DNA from: Actinernus sp. WN-2022
Taxonomy: Eukaryota; Cnidaria; Anthozoa; Actiniaria; Actinernidae
Assembly (NCBI GenBank): GCA_030867875.1
Contig: JAOWCC010001634.1
Span: 136,978,365 to 137,042,364, forward strand
Reading direction: 5' to 3'
DNA: 64,000 nt
Shown here: piece by piece, positions 33,920-44,200 of the stretch
Position numbering within the stretch: the first letter of the stretch is position 1
How the letters are laid out: every line of letters starts with the position of its first letter
Program-made: the position numbers and the translations under genes
Notes under the pieces: generated by a model
The model's database searches: none
Told to the model about the DNA's origin: nothing
The model's input: only the letters and a program-made list of their open reading frames with translations

Positions 33920-35807
33920 TATGAAAACAAGACAGTACCTCGTACATAACGACGCCAAACCAGGACGCTTCTACATATTACCTAAAATACACAAAAACAA
34001 TAATCCTGGACGACCCATAATATCCTCTAATAACCACCCCACAGAACGCATCTCGCAATTCGTTGATTATCATCTTAAACCGATAGTTACTACCACTCCT
34101 TCTTATGTTAAGGACACTACTGACTTTCTTAATAAACTTTCCCTCTTTAACAAGCTCCCTGATAACGCTTTGCTCGTAACTCTCGACGTTTCCTCCTTAT
34201 ATACTAACATTCCGCATAATGAAGGCATTGATGCTTGTCGCTATTTTCTTCGTAACCGCGTTAATAAACATGTACCCACAGAAACCATCTGCGACCTTAT
34301 ACGCATGATTCTTACTATGAATCATTTCTCGTTTAATCAACAACACTATCTACAAATACATGGAACAGCCATGGGTACTAAAATGGCTCCTTCCTTCGCC
34401 AACTTATTTCTCGCTAAATTCGAACGTGACGCACTATCTAATTCACCGTACCAGCCACACACGTGGTTGAGATATATTGATGATATTTTCGTGATCTGGA
34501 CCGAAGGACTGGATCGACTGAAAATATTCATTAATTATCTCAATAACCTCCACCCTACCATCAAGTTCACTTCTTCCCATTCTGCCATTAACATCCCATT
34601 TCTCGACGTTAACGTTTTACTTAAAAACGGACTTATAGAAACAGACTTGTACACCAAACCCACTGACAAACACCAGTACCTTCTTAAAACGTCTTGTCAC
34701 CCCGGTCACACTAAATACTCTATCCCGTATAGCCTTTCACTTCGCCTTCGCCGCATTTGCTCTTCGGACGATAGCTTTAAGAAACGCACTAATGAATTAA
34801 TAACATACCTTAACAAACGCGGCTATAATCTTACTTTCCTTAAGACACAAATACAACGTGCATCTAACATTTCTCGCACTGATGCTTTACAAAACAAACC
34901 CAAGCCAGATGCAGACCGTATTCCTTTTATCATTACATATAATCCAGCACTACCTAACATCTCATCAATAATTCATAAACACTCTAACATTCTCTATTCA
35001 TCTAAACGTTCCGAAATAATTTTCAAAAATCTTCCCTTAGTAGCCCACCGCCGCTGTAATAACATAAGTGACATTTTAGTAAGAGCTCAGTTACCTAACA
35101 ATACTAACACCTCTCCATTGCCACCCGGCTCTTATCGCTGCGGTAAAAACTGCATTACCTGCCCTTACATCGAACATGGCCTCAAACAATACACTTTTTC
35201 CTCCACTGGCGAAACTCACCTTATCAAATCTCACATTACATGTAATACTAAAAACGTAATTTACATGGTTCAATGTCACTACTGTAATTCACAATACATC
35301 GGAGAAACAAAACGATGCCTCAAAGACCGTTTTAACGAACACAGACGACCTGTAGATAAATCCAATATCAAATCTAAACCTACAGCCGTTTCTGAACATT
35401 TTCTCAGCCCTAACCATTCTAGTACTGACATGCTCCTTATTCCTTTAGAAGTCATCTATTCTAAACGCGATTCCGTGAGAAAAGCACGTGAATCATATCT
35501 TATCTATAAAGCTAAAACCCTCGAACCACTCGGAATGAATAGACGTGATGAAATGTAATTTCACCGTTTGACCTTTATTGTCGGCTGTTACTCTATCTGT
35601 ACTATCTTTTCAAACCTATTTCGTAATTTCCTTTGATGTGTTACTATTGTATAAAACATATGTAATCGAGTTTGTAATTTCCGCTCATAGTTACGTAATT
35701 AGCAATTTATATAAGCCTTGTATCCATTTGTGACCTCCACTGTAAAATAAACCTGAAGAAGGCTGGTATTGGCCAGCCGAAATATCGTATAAGCCTCGAC
35801 AAGCGTT
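33920..35807 (+). mobile_element. Penelope-like retroelement, 5'-truncated, nested in element 1
   Basis: The insertion is flanked by GTATTT, contains a reverse transcriptase with GIY-YIG endonuclease, and ends with the CTGAAGAAGG...CCAGCCGAAATA hairpin (about 35752-35787). The core CUGANGA, a hairpin, then GAAA is also the arrangement of a hammerhead ribozyme, which Penelope-like elements are known to carry. Here position 10.1-11.1 would be mismatched, so activity is doubtful. Confidence 0.85.
33921..35558 (+). CDS. Penelope-like reverse transcriptase with GIY-YIG endonuclease (N-terminally truncated)
   Basis: 545 codons. The N-terminus begins within the RT domain (FYILPKIHK, an early RT motif). 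The catalytic YIDD is encoded near 34473-34484. A cysteine-bearing linker (RCGKNCITCPYI) follows, and the GIY-YIG nuclease is at the C-terminus (IYMVQC...QYIGETKR). This order of RT then GIY-YIG is diagnostic of canonical Penelope-like elements. Full-length proteins of this class are usually longer at the N-terminus, so the copy is dead on arrival by 5' truncation although the remaining frame is fully open, which implies a recent insertion. RT copies RNA and the nuclease opens the target for primed synthesis. Confidence 0.92.
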   Translation: MKTRQYLVHNDAKPGRFYILPKIHKNNNPGRPIISSNNHPTERISQFVDYHLKPIVTTTPSYVKDTTDFLNKLSLFNKLPDNALLVTLDVSSLYTNIPHNEGIDACRYFLRNRVNKHVPTETICDLIRMILTMNHFSFNQQHYLQIHGTAMGTKMAPSFANLFLAKFERDALSNSPYQPHTWLRYIDDIFVIWTEGLDRLKIFINYLNNLHPTIKFTSSHSAINIPFLDVNVLLKNGLIETDLYTKPTDKHQYLLKTSCHPGHTKYSIPYSLSLRLRRICSSDDSFKKRTNELITYLNKRGYNLTFLKTQIQRASNISRTDALQNKPKPDADRIPFIITYNPALPNISSIIHKHSNILYSSKRSEIIFKNLPLVAHRRCNNISDILVRAQLPNNTNTSPLPPGSYRCGKNCITCPYIEHGLKQYTFSSTGETHLIKSHITCNTKNVIYMVQCHYCNSQYIGETKRCLKDRFNEHRRPVDKSNIKSKPTAVSEHFLSPNHSSTDMLLIPLEVIYSKRDSVRKARESYLIYKAKTLEPLGMNRRDEM

Positions 35808-36142
35808 GTATTTGATCAGCATTGCAGTAGTCTTCGGACACTTTATCATTGTATTTTCTTCCAATTCGTTTTGTTTCTCCGCCGCAGCATCACCTCGAGC
35901 AATCAATTCGATGTACTCAGCCGGTTTATTTCCCCAGTTATCACGATACTTCCATAATTTATCCTGTATTGATTTCGACGCATCTATGAAATTTTGCTTA
36001 ACTCTATCCCACCAAATTCCTTGCGTCTCCTTACCCTTAGGTTTAAGTTTAACGAATAATTCGTCAGAAATCTCATTAATATCAGCTTGACCTTCTTTAG
36101 TCAGGGGATCGAAGTCTACCGTTTCTTCCATATTGAACAGTG

Positions 36143-37448
36143 ATGCGCTACACTAGTATTGACTATATATTCAATACCAGTCCTGAAACAAACATGATAT
36201 CGTCAAAACTCCATCCTGACTATACTCCTAGAGAAGGAAGATCTCTCAAAGCCAGCCGTGTTTTCCATCGCGTAACTTTCACCCCTTCGACAGCCAATCC
36301 AGGGGAAACTTTGATTGTCAATGTTCCCACGATAGGCGAAAATAAGGCTTCTAGTACCTGGTAGTCTAGCACTCAGTGCCAATATCACTCTATCTGGCGG
36401 CCACGACAACAACCATGTGGTGGCCAATGTTGGACGCTGCCTAGTCTCAAAGCGAGTTGTAAGAATGGGCACTACTGTCTAAGAAGATTGTGGGCGACTC
36501 GATCTACTACAGGTATATAGCGATCTATACCTATCTGCTACAGAACGAGATAATCGCATAGAGCAGGGCATTCAATCCGCCAATGTTAACAAACTTCGCT
36601 CAGGTGCTGGTGATAAGGACTCCTCGATTGCAGCTGACAAAGCGACACTTGCTGCATATGGTGGCGTATATAAGATACCTATTGATCACGACATTATCAC
36701 AAATCATGGGGTCTTTTATCCGCATGCGCTTCGAGATAAGATGTCATTTCAGTTGACACTGGCACCAGCCATAGACGTCATAGTCGGATCCGACGCCACA
36801 AAGGTAGGCACATACAAACTTTCGAACATTGAGCTTGAATACGAAGTCATCGAAAGTCTCGATCTTGCGGTGAAGGCTAAAGGAGTCTACGACAGCGGTA
36901 AAGCCTTCCTGTACGACCACGCTGAGTACTTCAAAACAGTCTCAGTCAACCTAGTAACTGACACGCTCATATCTGAAAGCGTGAATGTACTTCATCGATC
37001 TTTCACTGGTATCCTTCTTCTCTTCGTGGCCCCACATACGGCAGGCGCCCGAGACAGTGAGAAGTTCCTAAATCCAAACATCACCAAGGTCGAGGTACAC
37101 GTCAATAGCATCTCCAACGCCCTCTATTCCTTTGGGATGCTACCAAGGGATTTATGGAAGGCGGCAAAGAATTGGTTTGGAGCGGTGGCCTCTGGGTCAC
37201 AAGCCACTACGGACATGACACATAAGAAGTTCTTCGAGAACAAGTTTGCCATACTCATCGACTGCCGCACTTCTCAAAACAGTATAGCTCATGGAGATGG
37301 TCTATCCCAACTAGATACTGGAGCAAATATTCGCCTGCGGATTCATCGCACTGCGGCAGACGCGGGGACTGCAAACATGCACATGTTCGTGCTTTCAGAT
37401 GCTCAGGCAACTATTGAACAGGGGATGCTGCAAAATGTTTATAATTGA
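36143..37448 (+). pseudogene. Element 1 major capsid protein, broken
   Basis: The 3' part (36741-37448 and its open upstream extension from 36483) reads as one frame and includes RSGAGDKDSS and PNITKVEVHVNSISNALYS, typical of Polinton major capsid C-terminal regions. Upstream of it there is an in-frame TAA at 36480. Further upstream the reading frame changes near 36340-36355, and the N-terminal part is open from the ATG at 36143. The total span of about 435 codons is a plausible double-jelly-roll capsid. The gene starts about 11 bp from the divergent gene at 36131, so the real start may be the ATG at 36197. It is followed by the ATPase with a one-base stop/start overlap. Confidence 0.8.
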
Positions 37449-38086
37449 TGATGGACACGCTGGTAGAGCAAATTCCATTTAACGCATTAGTGATTGGCCC
37501 CACGAACTGCGGAAAGACTCAGTTTATAGTCGATCAGTTGCGGGGTCCATTCCGTTTTAAGTTCGAGTATATCGTGTTGATTTGTCCCACCTACGTTCAC
37601 AATAAGACCTACCAAGGTTTCGGCAATGGAGATCCCCGCTTCATTCCTATAGCACCTTCTCAGAACGATATCGATGCCACACTGCGCGAATGTGCTTGTT
37701 TATTGGAAGGAACAAATACGCTTATTATCCTCGACGATTGTGCTGCAAGCAAGGATGCAAAGGGAAGGACTGATAAGCTATCTGACTTGGCATTTTCTGC
37801 ACGCCACATTGGCATTTCCATTTGGGCATCGGCACAAACACAAAAGAGCATATGCAAGGATTTTCGCGAAAACTGTGCAATTGTTGTGGCATTTCGCATC
37901 GCAAGTGCACCGGGACTAAAGGATCTGTTTGATGACTACGGTGCCGGCATATCCTTAGATGACAAAAAGCTATTTGTCTCAGAGCTCGAGACTAAGTTTG
38001 CACATATATGCTTCTGTTTGCGACATCCATTTTCAACCATATTGGAGATACCTGCACCTATGGCATACCACGATACATCAAAGTAA
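37448..38086 (+). CDS. Packaging ATPase (FtsK/HerA, A32-like)
   Basis: 212 aa from the ATG at 37448, whose first base is the last base of the capsid stop codon (TGATG). Walker A GPTNCGKT is at residues 17-24 and Walker B LIILDD at about 92-97. Further on are ARHIGISIWASAQTQ and the arginine-rich end typical of the Polinton/adenovirus-like packaging ATPases that pump DNA into the capsid. The length is normal for the Maverick family and the frame is intact. Capsid, ATPase and the following small genes form a tightly packed rightward block. Confidence 0.9.
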   Translation: MMDTLVEQIPFNALVIGPTNCGKTQFIVDQLRGPFRFKFEYIVLICPTYVHNKTYQGFGNGDPRFIPIAPSQNDIDATLRECACLLEGTNTLIILDDCAASKDAKGRTDKLSDLAFSARHIGISIWASAQTQKSICKDFRENCAIVVAFRIASAPGLKDLFDDYGAGISLDDKKLFVSELETKFAHICFCLRHPFSTILEIPAPMAYHDTSK

Positions 38087-38087
38087 A

Positions 38088-38660
38088 ATGGGTGAAGAAT
38101 TTGGAGACATACTAGACTATCTACGAGATGATCCATCTGAAAAAAGCAGCCCGGATAGGGCACATTGCCCCACTTCCGCGGCTTCGGAAGTACCCACAGT
38201 AACGTTGGCTGACCATCGGGAAGCGCTTGCGATTTTAGCTGCGACTGGCACGACAAAGGAATACCTTGGGAAAGTGTACACTCTAGGAGATATCCATAAA
38301 CTACATGAGAAAGACATAGAACGACTATACAGAAGGTATCAGGCCATTGTGGCTCAGCAAGTAACAGGCTGTTTAGTCGATAGTGTGATGACCCTAGTCA
38401 CGCGCACCGTTGTGTACCCATTGCCTATATATTCCCAGCCAGCACTACTAAAGGACTTGAAAGAAGACCGTATAGTTCGCAATGAAATCTCTTCTTTGGC
38501 TGGCTTATTGTCTCTTACATCAGGCCGCTTCATGGCCCTAGCTAGTGCGGCGATTCACGTGGTCAACCACATAGATGGCGATCAAATTACCTCTTCTGAC
38601 GTAGCAATTGGAGTCACGCCAACTATCGACATACAGCAAGATGACGGAGCACCCAAATGA
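38088..38660 (+). CDS. Element 1 conserved small protein, unknown
   Basis: 190 aa from the ATG at 38088, one base after the ATPase stop; an earlier start in the same frame would lie inside the ATPase gene. Mostly helical, acidic N-terminus, no transmembrane segment and no recognisable motif. Its place directly after the ATPase suggests a packaging or virion role, which is context only. Confidence 0.7.
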   Translation: MGEEFGDILDYLRDDPSEKSSPDRAHCPTSAASEVPTVTLADHREALAILAATGTTKEYLGKVYTLGDIHKLHEKDIERLYRRYQAIVAQQVTGCLVDSVMTLVTRTVVYPLPIYSQPALLKDLKEDRIVRNEISSLAGLLSLTSGRFMALASAAIHVVNHIDGDQITSSDVAIGVTPTIDIQQDDGAPK

Positions 38661-38904
38661 AAAGTCCTGCAAGTCTGAGTTATCGCGCGTGGGAGAAGAA
38701 TTGGACCGTCTAGACATAGCCAAGTTCATCTCTACCCTAGTTTGTGCGGGTGGAATGGGCATAGCAGCATCGAGTTTGTTCTATGAGTGGATACTCACCA
38801 GGAAAAGAAATAATTTATTAAATTACTTAAATGAACTAGAAGATACGACTCCATCTAGTGGCGGCCCCATAATTGAAGCTACACCGCTTGCCAACATACA
38901 GTAA
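38641..38904 (+). CDS. Element 1 single-span membrane protein
   Basis: 87 aa from the ATG at 38641, overlapping the previous gene by 20 bp. It has one hydrophobic segment (about residues 25-48, FISTLVCAGGMGIAASSLFY) followed by a basic LTRKRNN stretch, so it is a type of small virion membrane protein. Overlap and spacing support translation from one transcript block. Function unknown. Confidence 0.65.
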   Translation: MTEHPNEKSCKSELSRVGEELDRLDIAKFISTLVCAGGMGIAASSLFYEWILTRKRNNLLNYLNELEDTTPSSGGPIIEATPLANIQ

Positions 38905-38905
38905 G

Positions 38906-39286
38906 ATGGAAGTAGACCCTCAGAATGACCTCATCACAAAATAACCAACGACACCTAAAAAAGAAAAAAATCCAAAGCGCATCGCTGCCGGTAAAGCCAT
39001 AGCAGAAAGAAGAAAACAAACTAAAGCCGCCCTCGCCAATGCCTCGTTGGAGGCGCCAAATGACGACAGCCCAGGCTGGATAGCCAACAACATATCAGCT
39101 AATACAATCCTTGCCGCAGTTGGAGTAAGCATAGCACTGGTAGGTCTGTACTATCAGTATATGCGTTATACGCAGCTGCAAAAGGATAGGCTCAACAACT
39201 GTTGTTCATCGAAGGCTGAAACACCCGCTACCACAATCGAAGCCCCCGCAAAATGTAGCACCATCAAAACCAAGGGTATGATGTAG
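38906..39286 (+). pseudogene. Element 1 basic membrane protein with an in-frame stop
   Basis: The frame opens at the ATG at 38906 just after the preceding stop, meets TAA at 38942-38944, then continues open in the same phase to 39286. The post-stop part contains the Lys-rich PKKEKNPKRIAAGKAIAER, a motif seen in small Polinton proteins, and one membrane span (ILAAVGVSIALVGLYYQY). The conserved block lies after the stop, so this is a nonsense-disabled gene unless an internal start is used. Confidence 0.7.
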
Positions 39287-39320
39287 CATTTGAAGCCATA
39301 TCCCATATCGATGATGTGCG

Positions 39321-39539
39321 ATGGGTGAGAACAAACTTATGAAAACATTATCGGATGCAGCCATATTGATTGGACTTTCGTCTGGCATCGGTTGGATCGC
39401 AAAAAAGGTCGTCAAAGAGCCTATGACAGGCGATCCTTCATCGAACGTCTTGAACTACGCGAAGTGGGTAGTCGTGTTGACTGGTAGCCTTGCTGCTAAG
39501 AAATACCTCGAAGATAACAAGATTATACCAACTGAGTAA
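39321..39539 (+). CDS. Element 1 72-aa membrane protein
   Basis: Two hydrophobic segments (AAILIGLSSGIGWIAKKV and WVVVLTGSLAAKKYL) separated by a short polar loop. It is complete and intact. Proteins of this size and shape are common in Mavericks, where they are thought to be minor virion components; the specific role is unknown. It lies one base before the next ATG. Confidence 0.7.
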   Translation: MGENKLMKTLSDAAILIGLSSGIGWIAKKVVKEPMTGDPSSNVLNYAKWVVVLTGSLAAKKYLEDNKIIPTE

Positions 39540-39540
39540 C

Positions 39541-39993
39541 ATGGTATCTGTTGTAGTTGCGGCAGTTGCTTTCGCTATAGCGGGCGTTGGTGCGAGTTAC
39601 GCAGCCAAATGCATCGAGAAAGCGGCTAAGGGCCCAGCCGGCCCCGATGTACTCGCTGCAGAGGCAGAAAGACACGATAGAGCTCAGGAGAAGTTCAATA
39701 CCGATATGGCTGCCTACGAAAAACAACGAGAAAGAATAGCTGACTGGACCAAAGAGCAAGAAAAAATAAAGTACTATAACGCTAAGAACCTAGCTAATAT
39801 GGATCGAGCTCGCGAGTTGTACAATACAGTTCATGTGGGGCTGCACCGCTTAGACTTGAAAGAGCCTCATTTCCGCGATTACTACAGACCCTCGTTACTA
39901 CAGTTCGAAGAAAACTGCCGAATTGGTTGCCCTAGGTGGTGGGGTGTTCGTGGCTGGATATGTTGCCACTCGATTTCTATAAAGAATTACTAA
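39541..39993 (+). pseudogene. Element 1 coiled-coil membrane protein with 3' frameshift
   Basis: It starts at the ATG at 39541, one base after the previous stop. There is an N-terminal hydrophobic segment (VVVAAVAFAIAGVGASYAAK) and then a long charged coiled-coil. Near 39905-39912 the other frame encodes a good hydrophobic tail (GGGVFVAGYVATRFL), while the present frame turns into Trp/Cys-rich nonsense. A one-base indel has probably replaced the C-terminal membrane segment. Confidence 0.7.
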
Positions 39994-40170
39994 AATTACT
40001 AAAAAAATACTAACAAATACTAGGTAATTACTAGATTACTACTCTGCATAAAGTGCGACTACTAGGTAATTACTTGTTTGTTCCGCGTAGTAATTTTTTC
40101 TGGCGCTAAATCAAAAGTCTACTCAGTATAAAGGACGGGTACTTAGACCTTGCACCAATATATATAGAAA
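39994..40170 (+). promoter_or_regulatory. Probable integrase promoter with ACTAGGTAATTACT repeats
   Basis: ACTAGGTAATTACT-type blocks recur near 40018 and 40060, followed by ACTCAGTATAAAGG near 40121 (TATA-like, about 50 bp before the integrase ATG). Confidence 0.4.
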
Positions 40171-41208
40171 ATGGATCCAAAGGTATTCGCAAATATCTAC
40201 TATAGCCCAAAAGGCTACTGGAAAGGACTCGCGGCGATTAAACATCTCGCCACTGCGGCCGACGCATCTGAAGATGTGACTCGGATGTGGTTGGAAAAAC
40301 AAGCCATATGGCAGATATATTTACCGGCTCCTCAATACGTTCCACGACCTAAGTTTAATGTCTCTACGCCAAACGAGGTGCATCAAGCTGATCTGCTTTT
40401 CCTTCCACACGATCGTCCTGGCCGCGGACGAAAACTCTATAAATATGCATTGACAGTTGTGGATGTCGCATCCAGATACAAAGAAGCCGAACCATTGGCC
40501 ACTAAAGAAGCTAAAGAAGTTGCTGCGGCATTCGAGCGAATCTATAAGCGAAGTCCACTGACATGGCCAAAACTTCTACAAGTCGATCCAGGGCGTGAGT
40601 TCATGGGTGCCGTCGCTCCACTACTGGCCAAGCATAAAGTTTCTGTAAGGCGCGGGCGTGTTGACATTCACCGGGATCAAGCAATTGTTGAGCGATTCAA
40701 CAGAACCCTATCAGAAAGGCTATTTGGCCACCAATATGCTCAGGAAATGGTGCTTGCTTCGCAGGGAAAGGACGATAGGTCGGTTGAGTGGGTAGCTCGT
40801 CTACCTGCAGTTATCAAAGCTTTGAACAGCGAACCTACGCGTTTGACAGGACAACAACCTGGGGTAGCAATACGCAAAGAAGAAATCGAATCGAACCCAG
40901 CAGAGCCCGCGCACTTTGGGCGCTTAGTGGGTCTCAAAGAGAAAAGGCTTCCATTAGATGTTGGTGTTCGATATCTATATGCTCCTGGCGAGCTGGAAGG
41001 TGGCCGCCGTCGCGCAACCGATCCGATATGGAGTTTGGAAACATATAGCATTTCACGTAGTATGGTTTCTTCGGGGCAGCCAGTTCTGTACTACCTTGCT
41101 TCGCAAGAAGACTCCATCCGGGGGGGCGTTAAGCGGGGATTTGTGCGTGAAGAGCTACAAGTCGTACCACCAGATACTGAACTACCTCCGAGTGGAATCT
41201 TAAGCTAA
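40171..41208 (+). CDS. Retroviral-type integrase (element 1)
   Basis: 345 aa and intact. The catalytic triad is visible as D74 (HQAD), D139 (QVDPGREF) and E174 (AIVERFNR), with 35 residues between the last two as in the D,D(35)E rve fold. The N-terminal region lacks an obvious HHCC finger. The C-terminal 60 residues form a beta-rich segment in the position of the chromodomain/SH3-like tail of Maverick integrases. It joins element ends to host DNA and would produce the 5-bp duplication seen at the borders. It is preceded by about 170 bp of AT-rich spacer with repeated TACTAGGTAATTAC blocks and a TATATATAG at 40158. Confidence 0.93.
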   Translation: MDPKVFANIYYSPKGYWKGLAAIKHLATAADASEDVTRMWLEKQAIWQIYLPAPQYVPRPKFNVSTPNEVHQADLLFLPHDRPGRGRKLYKYALTVVDVASRYKEAEPLATKEAKEVAAAFERIYKRSPLTWPKLLQVDPGREFMGAVAPLLAKHKVSVRRGRVDIHRDQAIVERFNRTLSERLFGHQYAQEMVLASQGKDDRSVEWVARLPAVIKALNSEPTRLTGQQPGVAIRKEEIESNPAEPAHFGRLVGLKEKRLPLDVGVRYLYAPGELEGGRRRATDPIWSLETYSISRSMVSSGQPVLYYLASQEDSIRGGVKRGFVREELQVVPPDTELPPSGILS

Positions 41209-41216
41209 TAAAGATT

Positions 41217-44200
41217 TCAAAGCCTGTACTCTATAGGCTCGGTGTGGATGCCGTCTGACAGAACACGCCTTTTGTCGTAGTAAGCTGAAAGCCCAAGCTT
41301 CTGCTGTTCATAAGTGGCCATACCTTCTGGCAGTAACCGGAAGCCCCGGTTTTCTGCTAGGTCGATGCTACCGTGGAGTGCTGTTTTGAATCGATCCCAC
41401 GAGACGTCGTTGTGCCGCTTCGACATCCCTTTGGTGGAATATTTCCGGCTGCCACCCACATCTACATAGTAGGCCTTTGAGCAGAGGGCAATGGCGCGCT
41501 GTCCTTCGAACTCTAGTTTGAAGAGGCCTGGCTGCTCCACTTATCCCAAGCTAACCAATCTTTTTGACAAGCCACGAAATCCTTGTGCAATTCTGGTCGT
41601 ACCACTTCGTCGATGCTGTTTCCGGAGATGGCAATGTATGCGCTGTCCGTATCCATCTGTATGTATTCGAAATCCTGACGATCGATATACTTGTCAAGGA
41701 AGTCATAGTAGAACTCGAGCATACGAAGTTTGGCAAGCTGGTACACAGCTATACCTACTTGGAAAGGTCGTTTGATTCGGATCTGGTTCTTTCTACTCTC
41801 GAGTTCGTATGCCTCGCCAACCTCTTCCAGGTCTGCAAACCAAACACTTCGCAACGCTTTGTCCACAACCTTCTCGTCTTTGGTATAGGTGACATTAGTT
41901 TGTCGCTCCAAGGCCTCAATCAGTTTCCCATAGGCGCTATTCCCAAGTAACTTGAATACATCTGCCAGCAAAGCTTTGCTTTTATCCACATCTCCTGTAC
42001 GTCGCGCCTCGGTGACTTGGTCCACAAATCATTCGAAGATCTTCTTAGGTTCGTAGTCTATCGTGCGGTAGACAGCAGTAATCGCCGCTCTATGATCAAG
42101 ATACCAAAGTAGAAGGGGAGCATATAGCAGTAGTCTCTTTCCAGAGAGACTTCCAACTAACTTATTTTCATCGCCGCGCTTTCTACCCGTCTTCACTAGA
42201 TAGTCTAGCATTTCTGAAGGGATCGCTTCCTTGGGGATGTTCTTGTTGTAGAAGAAGGGAGGCATCTCCTCAAATTTCTTCCACAATGCTTTTGGTATCT
42301 CGATGTCTACCTCTGCGTAACCAAACCACGTTCCATAACGTAGACATTCGGCTAGCCCTTCGGAGGCTGGACCTGGCTCGCCATAGTGTACAACCTTTTC
42401 TTTTCCACAAGGCATTTCGAGGGCCATAGTAGAAAGATATAGGGCATTGGCGTCGTATCCAAGAATCTTGCGACAAATTTTGGTTCCCCCTTGATGGCTA
42501 CGGAGCTTAGATACTCCTGCTTCATGGTATCTGGTGAACACTATGCTTGGACCTCCCACAACAGCACTTTTCAGCATATGATAGGCTTCCTCTTTTGGGG
42601 CATATAGCTCAGCGCCACGCTCTACACTACCTCGAAGAAGAAACTGTAGCGAGACTCCTGGAATAGATACTGCGTCTTTAAACATATCTACACCTTTCTC
42701 ATGGTAGAAATTGCGCATCTTCTCGAGAGCCTCTAGAAAGGGAGCTACATCCAAGTCGTTATAGTATCGTAGCCAGTCTGCAAAGATCTCCATACCCTTC
42801 GCGCGGAAGGCGCGCTTACAGGCATCGAATTCTGTCATAGATAGTAGATGGCCTCCTTTCAATTTTGATTTCCACTCTGGATAGTCTGGCAGTCCGATGT
42901 GGTCCAGCTTGTCGGGAGAATCAAACCACTCATATGGGAAGAAACTTTTATGCAGCTCACATCCATATGCGGTGATCCAACGCTCATAGGAAGTTCCGGG
43001 GCCAAGATAGTTCATAACATCGAGGAAACGGAATTCTGGAGTCAAGAGAAACATAGTGGAGTTGGCCTTCTTTGCCACCCGAACCTTCTTGCATGTGTCA
43101 GAAATAGTTTCAACGAAGTAGTTTCTGATCAAATTAAGATCATACCAGCCAGAGTTGAATCCTAGTACAGGAACTTGGTTGGTCCATTCGTTGATTTTCG
43201 TCTGTTGTTCCTTCGATAGGGTGTCGAAAGAGAACTCGGGGGTCCTGGGACAGAACTGTTCAACGACGCCTTCTCGGATGGCCTGCGTTTTCGCTGTATT
43301 TCTTCTACAAAAGAAGATACGAGATCCTTTGGATTGCGTCGACAGATATGGGTTGGTGTTCGATCGTATGTGTCTGCTATAGGGACAGATATAGGAACGT
43401 GTATGTTTTCGATGGTCAAGCGGTCTGTTGGTTGTCGGCCCTTCGTTCTATCGAGGTAGGCTTCGAAGTCATATACTACGGCGTGTGGGTAGGCGGTTTG
43501 TATTGGTGTTGGAATCGGTTCGTTAGTCTTCTTTGTGGAACAGCCCCAGGCCTCCACTACTGTATAGCCCGCATCACGTAGATTCGCTGTTCTTTCGCAG
43601 ATTTTACGGTACAGATGTCTATCTCGAGGGAAGCATTTTGGGCAGCCGTGGTAGTAACATCCATGAAATTGGAAGATGGTTTTGGAAAGAGGTTCGTAGC
43701 CATCAACAGCTGCTCCTTCGATCCAATGCTCTCCACCGTGTCCACAAGCGGCGTGATGGATATGCTTCTGGCGTACTTCCGATTCACGTTTCAACCAGCG
43801 TAGAGCGGCTGTACTAGCTTTATTAGAGTTGCTCTCTGGCCAGAATGCTTTTTCGTATGCTGACTGAGGGACTTTAATCGCTTCTCCACGGCAAACGATC
43901 TTTGTTTCACCACGACTACAACGATCTGCATGACGTTGAAGGTTTGAGGCGTTTGTGAACCGTTGCTTACAATCGTTGCATACGTAGATGCTCCCTAGTT
44001 TGCTAGTGTTCTTGATATAGAAGGCGTGCCCGTCGTATATGCCTATTATCATCACGTGATTGTAATGGGCTGCACGCCGTGTCAGATGCCAAGCACCATC
44101 CTCCGTAGGTTCGTACACCCGAATGCCTATTCCGAAGTGTAACTCAACCTTATCCAGCTGGTCTAAAGAAGCTTTGGGAACATCTGGGGTAGGTGCTACC

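Larger units (their letters stand above)
33208..36131 (-). pseudogene. Element 1 membrane protein gene split by a Penelope-like insertion
   Basis: The 5' part (36131-35814, ATG at 36131) is acidic and helical. The 3' part (33919-33208) is a coiled-coil (EEVINEKEDEADKIEQQ), then a Gly/Ala/Val-rich hydrophobic helix and a C-terminal membrane segment (LLIVAAVIFVIEQY). GTATTT occurs at both insertion borders (33914-33919, 35808-35813). The two halves are one base out of phase after removal of the insert, so there is also a small indel. The 3' half has no ATG of its own. Gene position (divergent from the capsid gene) suggests a virion membrane protein; function is not known. Confidence 0.7.
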
